NCBI RefSeq assembly: GCF_018388425.1
Contig: NZ_CP074406.1
Location: 1,860,001 to 1,924,000, forward strand
DNA from: Nocardioides faecalis
GTDB lineage: Bacteria; Actinomycetota; Actinomycetes; Propionibacteriales; Nocardioidaceae
DNA: 64,000 nucleotides
Reading direction: 5' to 3'
Positions 35,347 through 44,902 of the stretch are shown here, one piece after another; within the stretch, counting starts at the first letter, position 1, and each line of letters starts with the position of its first letter. The position numbers were made by a program, and so were the translations under genes. The notes beneath the pieces are model-generated. The model worked only from the letters and a program-made list of their open reading frames with translations, ran no database searches and was not told the DNA's origin.

Positions 35347-36217
35347 GCACGCCGACCCCATCTCCGGCCCGCTGGTCGTGATCACGGGGATGACCGGTGC
35401 CGGGCGCAGCACGGCGGCGAAGGAGCTGGAGGACCTCGGCTTCTACGTGGTGGACAACCTGCCGCCAGGACTGCTCGCCGACGTGGTCCGGCTCGTCGAC
35501 GACAGCCACGGTCCCGCCCAGGCGATCGCCGTCGTCGTCGACGTGCGCTCCGGCTCCTTCTTCCAGGGCCTGCGCAGCGCCCTGGCGCACGGCGTGGGCG
35601 GGCGCGAGGTGACGCTCGTCTTCCTCGACGCCGACGACCAGGTGCTCGTGCGACGGCAGGAGGCGGCCCGGCGACCGCACCCGCTGCAAGGGGGCGGCCG
35701 GCTGCTCGACGGGTTGGAGCGGGAGCGGGTCGTGCTGGCGGACCTGCGCGCCGATGCGGACCTGGTGATCGACACCAGCAACCTCAACGTGCACCAGCTG
35801 ACCGACCGGATCGCGGACGCGTTCGGCTCCACCGAGAGCACCCGGCTGCGGGTGAGCGTGATCAGCTTCGGGTTCAAGCACGGCATCCCGGTCGACGCCG
35901 ACTACCTGGCCGACATGCGCTTCCTGCCCAACCCGCACTGGGTCCCCGAGCTGCGCCCGCGCACCGGTCAGGACCCCGAGGTCGCCGACTACGTGCTGCA
36001 CCGCGATGGCGCGGCACAGTTCCTCGACGCCTACGTCCCGCTCCTCGAGGGCGTCGCCGCGGGCTACGTGCGCGAGGGCAAGCGATTCATGCGCGTCGCC
36101 ATCGGCTGCACCGGCGGCAAGCACCGCAGTGTCGCCATGAGCGAGGAGATCTGCCGCCGGCTGCAGGACGCGGGCTACTCCGCACGGGTCTTCCACCGCG
36201 ACCTGGGGCGGGAGTGA
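35339..36217 (+). CDS. rapZ: RNase adapter / nucleotide-binding protein RapZ (YvcJ), 292 aa
   Basis: A P-loop protein of the RapZ/YvcJ family. Walker A reads GMTGAGRST (about residues 17-25), where Arg replaces the usual Lys, as is common in this family. Later motifs are [16 protein letters not shown] and the C-terminal [10 protein letters not shown]. In Bacillus and E. coli the family links cell-envelope precursor or GlcN6P sensing to RNA decay; the actinobacterial role is less clear. It is fixed in the uvrC-rapZ-yvcK-whiA cluster; its ATG lies 8 bases inside uvrC and its stop is 3 bases before yvcK. Confidence 0.94.
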   Translation: MAKHADPISGPLVVITGMTGAGRSTAAKELEDLGFYVVDNLPPGLLADVVRLVDDSHGPAQAIAVVVDVRSGSFFQGLRSALAHGVGGREVTLVFLDADDQVLVRRQEAARRPHPLQGGGRLLDGLERERVVLADLRADADLVIDTSNLNVHQLTDRIADAFGSTESTRLRVSVISFGFKHGIPVDADYLADMRFLPNPHWVPELRPRTGQDPEVADYVLHRDGAAQFLDAYVPLLEGVAAGYVREGKRFMRVAIGCTGGKHRSVAMSEEICRRLQDAGYSARVFHRDLGRE

Positions 36218-36220
36218 GCG

Positions 36221-37228
36221 GTGGGTGAGGACTCCCTCCCGACCGCCCCTGTCACCAGCTCGACCGCGCGTGCACAGTCGATCGTGGCGCTCGGTGGCGG
36301 GCACGGCCTGCACGCCTCCCTGAGCGCGCTGCGCCGGCTGCTCGACGACCTCACCGTCGACGAGCTCACGGCGGTCGTGACGGTCGCCGACAACGGCGGT
36401 TCGTCCGGGCGGTTGCGGGGAGAGTTCGGCGTCCTCCCGCCGGGCGACCTGCGGATGGCGCTGGCCGCGCTGTGCGGTGACGACGAGTGGGGAGACACCT
36501 GGGCTCGGGTGCTGCAGCACCGCTTCACCGGCGACGGCGAGATGCGCGGCCACGTGGTCGGCAACCTCCTCATCGTCGGGCTCTGGGACCTCCTCGGCGA
36601 CCACGTCGACGCGCTCGACTGGGTCGGTCGTCTGCTGGGCGCCCGCGGGCGCGTGCTGCCGATGGCACTGACGCCGATGGACATCACCGCCGAGGTCCGC
36701 GGCCTGGTGCCGGGCGACCCTGACGCGCTGACCAGCGTGCGGGGCCAGGTCGAGATCGCCACCACTGAGGGCGTGATCAGCTCCATCGCGCTGGAGCCGC
36801 ACTCCCCGCCGGTGAGCCCCGCGGTCGTGTCGGCCATCGACGAGGCCGACTGGGTCGTCCTGGGCCCGGGCTCCTGGTTCACCTCCGTCCTGCCGCACCT
36901 GCTCGTGCCGGACCTGAGCGCCGCGCTGGCGAGCACCCGCGGGCGCGTGGTGGTCGTGCTCAACCTCGCCGAGCAGGAGGGGGAGACGGGTGGCTTCGGG
37001 CCGGCCGACCACCTCGCGGTGCTGGCCGAGCACGCGCCCGCCCTGGCCATCGACACCGTGCTCGCCGACCGCGCGTCGGTGGGTGCGGACCTGTCCGAGC
37101 TGGAGGAGATGGTCGCCGCCCTCGGTGCGCGCCTGGTCCTCGACGAGGTGGCCGCCGAGGACGGCACTGCCCGGCACGACCCGGAGAAGCTGGCGGCCGC
37201 CTACGAGCGGATCTTCCGCGCGGGCTGA
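36221..37228 (+). CDS. yvcK: Gluconeogenesis factor YvcK (CofD-like fold), 335 aa
   Basis: A Rossmann-type protein with IVALGGGHGLHASLSALRRL near residues 20-39, TVADNGGSSGRLRGEFGVLPPGDLRMAL near 60-87, and the LGPGSWFTSVLPHLLVPDL motif near 208-226. YvcK proteins bind UDP-sugars and are needed for growth on gluconeogenic carbon and for cell-wall homeostasis. GTG start (GTGGGTGAG) 3 bases after rapZ. The cluster with rapZ and whiA is conserved in Gram-positive bacteria. Confidence 0.93.
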   Translation: MGEDSLPTAPVTSSTARAQSIVALGGGHGLHASLSALRRLLDDLTVDELTAVVTVADNGGSSGRLRGEFGVLPPGDLRMALAALCGDDEWGDTWARVLQHRFTGDGEMRGHVVGNLLIVGLWDLLGDHVDALDWVGRLLGARGRVLPMALTPMDITAEVRGLVPGDPDALTSVRGQVEIATTEGVISSIALEPHSPPVSPAVVSAIDEADWVVLGPGSWFTSVLPHLLVPDLSAALASTRGRVVVVLNLAEQEGETGGFGPADHLAVLAEHAPALAIDTVLADRASVGADLSELEEMVAALGARLVLDEVAAEDGTARHDPEKLAAAYERIFRAG

Positions 37229-37337
37229 GCCCTCCTGGGCGCCCTGCCGGGGCGCGGCGTGAGCCGTCAGACACCCTGCGCCTGGGCTGTCCGGGCACTT
37301 GGCGAGGGCTGTTGACCTCCGTGGGAGGATCATCGCC

Positions 37338-38324
37338 ATGGCGATGACGGCACAGGTGAAGGCGGAGCTGGCCAATACCTCGGTCACGAAGGCCTGTTGC
37401 CGCAAGGCCGAGGTCGCCTCGACGCTGCGCTTCGCGGGCGGCCTGCACATCGTCAGCGGCCGGATCGTCGTGGAGGCCGAGCTCGACACCGGCGCGGCCG
37501 CCCGCCGGCTGCGCAAGGACATCGCCGAGATCTACGGCCAGAGCTCCGACGTGGTCATGGTGCAGGGCACCGGGCTGCGCAAGGGCAGCCGCTACATCGT
37601 CCGGGTCGCCCGTGACGGCGAGGCGCTGGCGCGACAGACCGGCCTGCTCGACCAGCGCGGGCGCCCGGTGCGCGGCCTGCCGCCTGCCGTCGTCTCCGGT
37701 GGTGCCTGTGACGCCGTCGCGGCCTGGCGCGGCGCCTTCCTCGCCCACGGCTCGCTGACCGAGCCGGGTCGCTCCTCCTCGCTCGAGGTGACCTGCCCCG
37801 GCTCGGAGGCGGCGCTCGCCCTGGTCGGTGTCGCCCGCCGGCTCGGCATCCACGCCAAGGCCCGCGAGGTGCGCGGCGTGGACCGCGTGGTCATCCGCGA
37901 CGGCGACGCCATCGGCCAGCTGCTCACCCGGCTCGGCGCCCACGAGACCCTGATGGCCTGGGAGGAGCGCCGGATGCGGCGCGAGGTCCGGGCGACCGCC
38001 AACCGGCTGGCCAACTTCGACGACGCCAACCTCCGACGCTCCGCTCGCGCCGCGGTGACCGCCGGCGCGCGGGTGGAACGGGCCATGGAGATCCTCGGCG
38101 AGGAGGTCCCCGACCACCTCCGGATGGCCGGCGAGCTCCGGCTCGAGCACAAGCAGGCCTCGCTCGAGGAGCTCGGCCAGCTGCACGAGCCCGTCCTGAC
38201 CAAGGACGCCATCGCCGGTCGGATCCGCCGGCTGCTGGCCATGGCCGACAAGCGTGCCGAGGAGCTGGGCATCCCCGACACCGAGGCGTCGCTGACCCCG
38301 GAGATGCTCGCCGAGGAAGGCTGA
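37338..38324 (+). CDS. whiA: Sporulation/cell-division regulator WhiA, 328 aa
   Basis: A DNA-binding protein with an N-terminal degenerate LAGLIDADG homing-endonuclease fold and a C-terminal helix-turn-helix. The start [16 protein letters not shown] is typical. The middle has [22 protein letters not shown], and the C-terminal part (residues about 220-320) has [21 protein letters not shown] and the HTH region [24 protein letters not shown]. It works with WhiB in Streptomyces to switch on division. GGAGG lies 10 bases before ATG 37338; ATG 37344 is a close alternative. The 109-base gap after yvcK suggests a possible own promoter. Confidence 0.94.
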   Translation: MAMTAQVKAELANTSVTKACCRKAEVASTLRFAGGLHIVSGRIVVEAELDTGAAARRLRKDIAEIYGQSSDVVMVQGTGLRKGSRYIVRVARDGEALARQTGLLDQRGRPVRGLPPAVVSGGACDAVAAWRGAFLAHGSLTEPGRSSSLEVTCPGSEAALALVGVARRLGIHAKAREVRGVDRVVIRDGDAIGQLLTRLGAHETLMAWEERRMRREVRATANRLANFDDANLRRSARAAVTAGARVERAMEILGEEVPDHLRMAGELRLEHKQASLEELGQLHEPVLTKDAIAGRIRRLLAMADKRAEELGIPDTEASLTPEMLAEEG

Positions 38325-38334
38325 GCCACCGCCT

Positions 38335-38368
38335 CTCGCGTCGCCGCGAGCCCCGGGTCGCTCCCGGG
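38335..38368 (+). terminator. Paired hairpins after whiA, candidate terminator
   Basis: Two stem-loops follow the whiA stop: CTCGCG-TCGC-CGCGAG at 38335-38350 and CCCGGG-TCGCT-CCCGGG at 38352-38368. No T-run follows, which is common for GC-rich actinobacteria. They separate whiA from the gap promoter region. Confidence 0.45.
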
Positions 38369-38372
38369 AATC

Positions 38373-39459
<1,087 letters not shown>

Positions 39460-39464
39460 CGATT

Positions 39465-40688
39465 GTGACCACCGACAACGGGCTCTCCCCGGACTTCCTG
39501 AACGGCGTCAGCGGCAAGCGGGTCCTCGTCCGCTCCGACCTCAACGTCCCGCTGGAGGAGGTGGACGGGCAGAAGCGGATCACCGACGACGGCCGGATCC
39601 GGGCCAGCCTGCCCACGATCCAGGCCCTCGCGGGGGCCGGCGCGAAGGTCATCGTGACGGCCCACCTCGGCCGCCCCAAGGGCGCACCCGACCCGGCCTA
39701 CTCCCTGGCCCCGGTCGCCGTCCGGCTCGGCGAGCTGCTCGGTTCCGACGTCGCCTTCGCCACCGACACCGTCGGCGAGTCGGCCCACGAGGTCGTCGCC
39801 GGCCTCGCCGACGGCCAGGTCGCGCTGCTGGAGAACGTGCGGTTCAACCCGGGCGAGACCAGCAAGGACGACGACGAGCGCGGCGCCTTCGCCGACCAGC
39901 TCGCCTCCCTCGCCGACTTCTTCGTCTCCGACGGCTTCGGCGTGGTCCACCGCAAGCAGGCCAGCGTGTACGACGTCGCGAAGCGACTGCCGTCCGCGAT
40001 GGGTGGTCTCGTGGCCACCGAGATCGACGTGCTCCGCCGGCTGACCGTCGACCCTGAGCGTCCGTACGTGGTGGTCCTGGGCGGCTCCAAGGTCTCCGAC
40101 AAGCTGGGGGTCATCGACAACCTGCTCGGCAAGGCCGACCGGCTGCTGATCGGCGGCGGCATGGTCTTCACCTTCCTCAAGGCAGCCGGCCACGAGGTGG
40201 GCAACAGCCTCCTCGAGGCCGACCAGCTCGACACCGTGCGGGCCTACCAGCAGCGCGCCGCCGAGCTGGGCGTCGAGATCGTGCTGCCCACCGACATCGT
40301 GGTGGCAGACAGCTTCGGCGACGAGGCCTCCGCGCGGGTCGTGCCTGCCGACGCCATCCCGGCCGAGACGATGGGCCTCGACATCGGGCCCGACTCCGGC
40401 GCGGCCTTCGCCGCGGCTCTGGCCGACGCCCGCACCGTCTTCTGGAACGGCCCGATGGGCGTCTTCGAGAAGCCGGCCTTCGCCGAGGGCACCCGGGCGG
40501 TCGCGCAGGCGCTGACCGAGGTCGACGGCCTCTCGGTGGTCGGTGGCGGCGACTCCGCCGCCGCGGTCCGCGCGCTCGGCTTCGACGAGGCCGCCTTCGG
40601 CCACATCTCCACCGGCGGCGGCGCCAGCCTGGAGTACCTGGAGGGCAAGGAGCTCCCGGGGATCACCGTGCTGGAAGGGAAGGCCTGA
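39465..40688 (+). CDS. pgk: Phosphoglycerate kinase, 407 aa
   Basis: Transfers phosphate between 1,3-bisphosphoglycerate and ADP. Family motifs: [11 protein letters not shown] near residue 18-28, AHLGRPKG near 66-73, [12 protein letters not shown] near 122-133, [14 protein letters not shown] near 205, and [10 protein letters not shown] near 326 with GGGDSAAAV near 362. The GTG at 39465 ([11 protein letters not shown]) lies 5 bases after gap. Its stop is followed by the tpiA ATG after a single base. Confidence 0.96.
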   Translation: MTTDNGLSPDFLNGVSGKRVLVRSDLNVPLEEVDGQKRITDDGRIRASLPTIQALAGAGAKVIVTAHLGRPKGAPDPAYSLAPVAVRLGELLGSDVAFATDTVGESAHEVVAGLADGQVALLENVRFNPGETSKDDDERGAFADQLASLADFFVSDGFGVVHRKQASVYDVAKRLPSAMGGLVATEIDVLRRLTVDPERPYVVVLGGSKVSDKLGVIDNLLGKADRLLIGGGMVFTFLKAAGHEVGNSLLEADQLDTVRAYQQRAAELGVEIVLPTDIVVADSFGDEASARVVPADAIPAETMGLDIGPDSGAAFAAALADARTVFWNGPMGVFEKPAFAEGTRAVAQALTEVDGLSVVGGGDSAAAVRALGFDEAAFGHISTGGGASLEYLEGKELPGITVLEGKA

Positions 40689-40689
40689 G

Positions 40690-41508
40690 ATGGCGGCCAA
40701 GCGCACTGCGTCCGGCAGCGGCCGGACCCCGCTGATGGCGGGCAACTGGAAGATGAACCTGAACCACGCGGAGGCCGTGGTCCTGGTGCAGAAGCTGGCC
40801 TGGACGCTCTCGGACAAGCGGCACGACTACGGCAAGGTCGAGGTGGCGGTTATCCCGCCGTTCACCGACATCCGCTCGGTGCAGACGCTCGTCGACGGCG
40901 ACCGCCTCTCCATCCGGTACGGCGCCCAGGACGTCTCCCAGCACGCGTCCGGCGCCTACACCGGCGAGATCTCCGCCGCGATGTTGACCAAGCTGGGCTG
41001 CAGCTACGTGGTGGTCGGGCACTCCGAGCGCCGGCAGTACCACGGCGAGACCGACGCGGTGGTCAACGCCAAGGCGAAGGCCGCGCTCGGCGCCGGCATG
41101 ACGCCGATCGTGTGCGTCGGCGAGGGGTTGGAGGTCCGCCAGTCCGGCGAGCACGTCGCCCACACCACGGCCCAGGTCGCGGGGTCGCTGGCCGGTCTCG
41201 ACGCCGACCAGGTCGCTGGGCTGGTCATCGCCTACGAGCCGGTCTGGGCGATCGGCACCGGCGAGGTCGCCACGCCGGACGACGCGCAGGAGGTCTGCGC
41301 GGCGATCCGTGCCCACGTCGCCGAGTCCTTCGGGGCGGAGGCGGCGGCCGGCGTCCGGGTCCTCTACGGCGGTTCGGTGAAGGCCGGCAACGTCGCTGGG
41401 ATCATGGCCAAGGAGGACGTGGACGGCGCCCTGGTCGGTGGCGCGAGCCTCGACGTGGACGAGTTCGGCGGAATCTGCCGGTTCTACGACATGCCGGTGC
41501 TGTCCTGA
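40690..41508 (+). CDS. tpiA: Triosephosphate isomerase, 272 aa
   Basis: Interconverts DHAP and G3[10 protein letters not shown] near residues 18-26 gives the catalytic Lys; [13 protein letters not shown] near 108-120 gives the catalytic His; [14 protein letters not shown] near 180-193 gives the base Glu, and [10 protein letters not shown] near 223 the phosphate loop. ATG one base after the pgk stop. The N-terminal 14 residues ([13 protein letters not shown]) extend slightly beyond most relatives. Confidence 0.96.
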   Translation: MAAKRTASGSGRTPLMAGNWKMNLNHAEAVVLVQKLAWTLSDKRHDYGKVEVAVIPPFTDIRSVQTLVDGDRLSIRYGAQDVSQHASGAYTGEISAAMLTKLGCSYVVVGHSERRQYHGETDAVVNAKAKAALGAGMTPIVCVGEGLEVRQSGEHVAHTTAQVAGSLAGLDADQVAGLVIAYEPVWAIGTGEVATPDDAQEVCAAIRAHVAESFGAEAAAGVRVLYGGSVKAGNVAGIMAKEDVDGALVGGASLDVDEFGGICRFYDMPVLS

Positions 41509-41535
41509 CCCTGGCCCTGCCGTAGGATTCCGCGC

Positions 41536-41775
41536 GTGTTGACTACCGCTCTCACCGTGCTGCTCGTCCTGACCAGCCTGATCCTGATCCTGCTCGTGCT
41601 GCTGCACAAGGGTCGGGGCGGCGGTCTGTCCGACATGTTCGGCGGTGGCGTCTCGAGCTCGCTCGGGGGTTCGTCGATCGCGGAGCGCAACCTCGACCGG
41701 TTCACGGTCGGCATGGGCGTGATCTGGTTCGCGTGCGTCATCGCGCTCGGTCTCCTCCTGGCCTACCAGAGCTGA
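41536..41775 (+). CDS. secG: Preprotein translocase subunit SecG, 79 aa
   Basis: A small two-helix membrane protein of the SecYEG channel: first helix ALTVLLVLTSLILILLVLLH, loop GRGGGLSDMFGGG, second helix near residues 58-76 (VIWFACVIALGLLLA). Starts at a GTG with TAGGAT 7 bases upstream and no Shine-Dalgarno sequence, so a leaderless promoter separate from tpiA (27 bases upstream) is likely. The tpiA-secG-rbpA order is common in actinobacteria. Confidence 0.93.
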   Translation: MLTTALTVLLVLTSLILILLVLLHKGRGGGLSDMFGGGVSSSLGGSSIAERNLDRFTVGMGVIWFACVIALGLLLAYQS

Positions 41776-41796
41776 CCACCCGTACTGATCGACGAC

Positions 41797-41819
41797 CGGT
41801 CCGCCGCAGGCGCGGACCG
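41797..41819 (+). terminator. Hairpin between secG and rbpA
   Basis: CGGTCCGC and GCGGACCG pair around a 7-base loop. It lies 21 bases after the secG stop and 23 before the rbpA TTG, so it may end secG transcription or act in the rbpA leader. No T-run follows. Confidence 0.4.
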
Positions 41820-41842
41820 ACCTGAGGCTTGAGGAGAGACCG

Positions 41843-42202
41843 TTGGCTGGTGGTGGGAACGCGATCCGCGGGAGTCGCGTCGGCGCAGGACCGATGGGCG
41901 AGGCGGAGCGCGGCGAGGCCGCGCCGCGCCAGGTGGTCACCTACTTCTGTGCGAACCTGCACCGCTCGGTGATCACGTTCGCCGTCGAGGCGACCGCGCC
42001 GGAGTCGTGGGACTGCCCCAAGTGCGGGCTGCCCGCCGGGCTGGACTCGGAGAACGCGCCGCCGGCGCCGAAGAACGAGCCCTACAAGACCCACCTCGCC
42101 TACGTGAAGGAGCGCCGCTCCGACAAGGAGGCCGAGGTCATCCTCGACGAGGCGATCAAGCTGCTGCGCTCGCGCCGCAAGTCGGGCGAGGTCATCTTCT
42201 AG
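41843..42202 (+). CDS. rbpA: RNA polymerase-binding protein RbpA, 119 aa
   Basis: An actinobacterial factor that binds sigma and RNA polymerase and stabilises open complexes. The N-terminal tail AIRGSRVGAGPMGEAERGE is characteristic; the core has a zinc-like pair in FCANLHRSV and WDCPKCGLPAG; the C-terminal sigma-interacting helices (THLAYVKERRSDKEAEVILDEAI region) are intact. It starts at TTG 41843, supported by GAGGAGAG just upstream and by the family's MAGG start. A strong hairpin follows 6 bases after the stop. Confidence 0.95.
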   Translation: MAGGGNAIRGSRVGAGPMGEAERGEAAPRQVVTYFCANLHRSVITFAVEATAPESWDCPKCGLPAGLDSENAPPAPKNEPYKTHLAYVKERRSDKEAEVILDEAIKLLRSRRKSGEVIF

Positions 42203-42208
42203 CACCTC

Positions 42209-42228
42209 CGGGCGCCGGACGGCGCCCG
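42209..42228 (+). terminator. Terminator hairpin after rbpA
   Basis: CGGGCGCC-GGAC-GGCGCCCG, a perfect 8-bp stem with a 4-base loop, begins 6 bases after the rbpA stop. It lacks a T-run, but strength and position fit a GC-rich terminator. Confidence 0.65.
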
Positions 42229-42328
42229 AGACGCCCTTCGGGATCCCCGATTCAGGGCATTCCCCCGCCTGGGTTCGCCGGTAGAAACAGGACCTGGCGA
42301 CGCGGGTCGCTCAGGGGGTGTGACGGCG

Positions 42329-44749
42329 ATGCGTCGTGTGTGGGTGGCAGTGCTCGGGGCGACGGTTCTCGCGTCGGGGTTGTTCGCTGCGCCATCGGCG
42401 AGCGCCTCGGACACCGGGCATGCGGCCCCGCAGCCGGGGCAGGTGGTCAGCGCCGCCCCGGCGTCGTTCACGCCGCACGTGATGGACGGCGAGGTCCTCA
42501 CGATGACCCGGGTCGGCGACCTGATCCTCGTCGGGGGACGGTTCACGCGCGTCCGGCAAGCGGGCAGCAGCACCGACATCCCGCGACGGAACCTGTTCGC
42601 GTTCCACGTCCGCACCGGCCAGGTGAGCGCGACGTTCGCGCCGAACCCCAACGGCACCGTCCAGAAGGTGCAGGCCTCGCCGGACGGCGCCACCGCGTAC
42701 GTGGGCGGCGCGTTCACCAGCGTCACCTCGGGCGGCGTCGCGACCGCGGTGGGCCGGCTCTACCGGGTGGCGGTCGCCACCGGCAACCGCGTCGCCGCGT
42801 TCTCGCCGGGCACCTTCAACGGCGACGTCCGCGACATCGCGGTGACCGGCGACCGGCTCTGGGTGGCCGGCAAGTTCACCCACGTGCAGGGCACCGCCCA
42901 GCGGGCGCTGGTCACCGTGAACGCGACCACCGGGGTGCGCGACCCGTACTTCAGCGGCACCTTCACCGGCTCCCACCAGCCGGACACGGGGACCTACGTG
43001 CTGCAGATCGCGATCAACCCTGCCAACAGTCGGCTGGTCGTGGTCGGCAACTTCGCACAGGTGAACGGAGCGGACCGGCACCAGTTCGCGGTGTTCGACA
43101 TCGGCGGGCCGACGTACGCGCTCGCCGGCTACTCCACCCGCCAGTTCGAGTCGCGGTGCAGCGCGAAGTTCTACAGCTACGTCACCGACGTCGAGTACTC
43201 ACCCGACGGCCGCTTCTTCGCCGTCTCCACGACCGGGGCCTACGGGGGCGCCGCGGCGACCATGGCCGGCACCAGCGGCTGTGACGTGGTCGCCCGCTTC
43301 GAGTCCTCGGCGTCGGGCACCGACGTCCGGCCGACCTGGACGGCCTACACCGGCGGCGACACCACGTGGTCGGTCGAGGTGACCCAAGACGTCGTGTACG
43401 TCGGCGGGCACGCACGCTGGCAGAACAACCCCACGCGCGGCGACGCCGCCGGGCAGGGCGCCGTCTCCCGGCCCGGCATCGCGGCGCTGAGCGCGGTGAA
43501 CGGACTGCCGCTGTCCTGGAACCCGACCCGCAGCCTGGGGGAGGGCGTGAAGGACATGATCGCCACCCCCGACGGGCTGTTCGTGGGCTCCGACACCGAG
43601 GTCTTCGCCGACCAGACCCGGCGCCGGATCGCGTTCCTGCCGCTGGCGGGCGGCACCCGGCTGGTGCCGCTGCGGGCCAACGGCCTCCCGACGACCGTCT
43701 ACCGCGTGCCCCGCGGCCAGAGCCAGCTCCAGCGCCGCGCCTTCACCGGCTCCAGCGCCGGGGCGGCGCAGGACGTGCCCAACGCGCTCGCCCTGAGTGT
43801 CAGCACCTCTCAGCGGACGGCGATCGGCACCGGCTGGGGCAGCGCCGTCGGTGCGTTCATGCTGGACGGCGTGCTGTACACCGCCTACAGCGACGGCTCG
43901 CTGACGCGGCGCACCTTCGACGGGCAGAGCTACGGCCCGGCGGTGACGGTGCAGACCGCGGACCGGATCGTGTACCAGGACGACTGGCACCGCGGCGACG
44001 TCCCGGCGATCACGAGCCTGTTCTACGACCAGGGTTGGATGTACTTCACCAAGTCCGGGTCCAACCAGCTGTTCCGTCGCGCCTTCGAGCGCGACTCCGA
44101 CGTGGTCGGCCAGCACCTGTTCACCACCCGCGCCGTCAGCGGCGTGAGGTTCTCCTCCATGCGGGGCGCCTTCGTCGCCGGCGGCCGGCTCTACTACGCG
44201 ACCAGCTCCGGCACGCTGAACGTCGCGACGTGGAGCGGGTGGGGACCGAGCGCGGGGCCGGTCGCCGGCACCTCGACGGTGATCAGTGGCGCGGGCGGCG
44301 GCTGGACCTCACGGGTGATGTTCCCCTTCCAGGGCACGGCCGCGGTCCCGGCGAACCGGGCGCCGACCGCGTCGTTCACCGCGCAGTGCGCGCAGCTCAG
44401 CTGCACGATGGACGCCCGTGCCTCCAGCGACCCCGACGGCACCGTCACCCGCTACGCGTGGAAGGTCGCCCGCCGGACCAGCGTTGCGGGGACGTCGAGC
44501 ACGCTCAGCCACGTCTACCCCCGCGGTGGCGAGCGCACCGTCACGCTGACCGTCACCGACGACCGTGGGGCCAGCAGCAGCACGACCCGCGTCGTGCAGC
44601 CAGCGGCGGCGAGGCCGGGGAGCCTGGTGGCGTCCGCCACCGGCGACCTGCTCGCGCACAACCTCACCCTCCCCGCGCCGGTCCGTGCCGGCGACCTGCT
44701 GGTGAAGTGGTTCGTCGCGAGCTCGATCACGCCCACGTCCACGGCGTAG
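42329..44749 (+). CDS. Secreted repeat protein with PKD domain, abrupt C-terminus, 806 aa
   Basis: A Sec signal peptide (MRRVWVAVLGATVLASGLFA, then PSASASD) targets it outside the cell. The body has beta-propeller-like units with VGGRFTRV, VGGAFTSV, VAGKFTHV and VVGNFAQVNG, spaced about 45-60 residues. A PKD domain lies near residues 680-775 (NRAPTASFTAQ, SSDPDGTVTRYAW, VTLTVTDDRGASS). After it a new domain appears to begin (AGDLLVKWFVASS) but the protein stops some 10 residues later. ATG 42329 is preferred with GGGGG about 10 bases upstream; GTG 42320 is possible. Probably a surface or extracellular binding protein; no enzymatic motif seen. Confidence 0.8.
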   Translation: MRRVWVAVLGATVLASGLFAAPSASASDTGHAAPQPGQVVSAAPASFTPHVMDGEVLTMTRVGDLILVGGRFTRVRQAGSSTDIPRRNLFAFHVRTGQVSATFAPNPNGTVQKVQASPDGATAYVGGAFTSVTSGGVATAVGRLYRVAVATGNRVAAFSPGTFNGDVRDIAVTGDRLWVAGKFTHVQGTAQRALVTVNATTGVRDPYFSGTFTGSHQPDTGTYVLQIAINPANSRLVVVGNFAQVNGADRHQFAVFDIGGPTYALAGYSTRQFESRCSAKFYSYVTDVEYSPDGRFFAVSTTGAYGGAAATMAGTSGCDVVARFESSASGTDVRPTWTAYTGGDTTWSVEVTQDVVYVGGHARWQNNPTRGDAAGQGAVSRPGIAALSAVNGLPLSWNPTRSLGEGVKDMIATPDGLFVGSDTEVFADQTRRRIAFLPLAGGTRLVPLRANGLPTTVYRVPRGQSQLQRRAFTGSSAGAAQDVPNALALSVSTSQRTAIGTGWGSAVGAFMLDGVLYTAYSDGSLTRRTFDGQSYGPAVTVQTADRIVYQDDWHRGDVPAITSLFYDQGWMYFTKSGSNQLFRRAFERDSDVVGQHLFTTRAVSGVRFSSMRGAFVAGGRLYYATSSGTLNVATWSGWGPSAGPVAGTSTVISGAGGGWTSRVMFPFQGTAAVPANRAPTASFTAQCAQLSCTMDARASSDPDGTVTRYAWKVARRTSVAGTSSTLSHVYPRGGERTVTLTVTDDRGASSSTTRVVQPAAARPGSLVASATGDLLAHNLTLPAPVRAGDLLVKWFVASSITPTSTA

Positions 44750-44770
44750 GGGACCTCGGGCGACGTCGGC

Positions 44771-44902
44771 TCAGAGGTCCCGGTGCAGCTCGTCCAGCGA
44801 CGAGGGCGGCTCGTGCCGGCTCAACCGGATCACAGCGACCACCAGCCCGCCCCACAGGATCACCATCGAGACCAGCATCAGCACCACGGCCTCCGGACTC
44901 AT
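44771..44902 (-). CDS. metS: MetS-type small subunit of the NSS transporter, 43 aa
   Basis: A one-helix membrane peptide (LMLVSMVILWGGLVVAVIRL) with a charged C-terminus ending LDELHRDL. Such small subunits accompany NSS-family methionine/alanine importers (MetPS of Corynebacterium). Its ATG overlaps the transporter stop by four bases (ATGA) and has AGGAGG upstream, inside the transporter gene. It is too short for routine gene calling, but context and composition are clear. Confidence 0.85.
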   Translation of the reverse strand: MSPEAVVLMLVSMVILWGGLVVAVIRLSRHEPPSSLDELHRDL

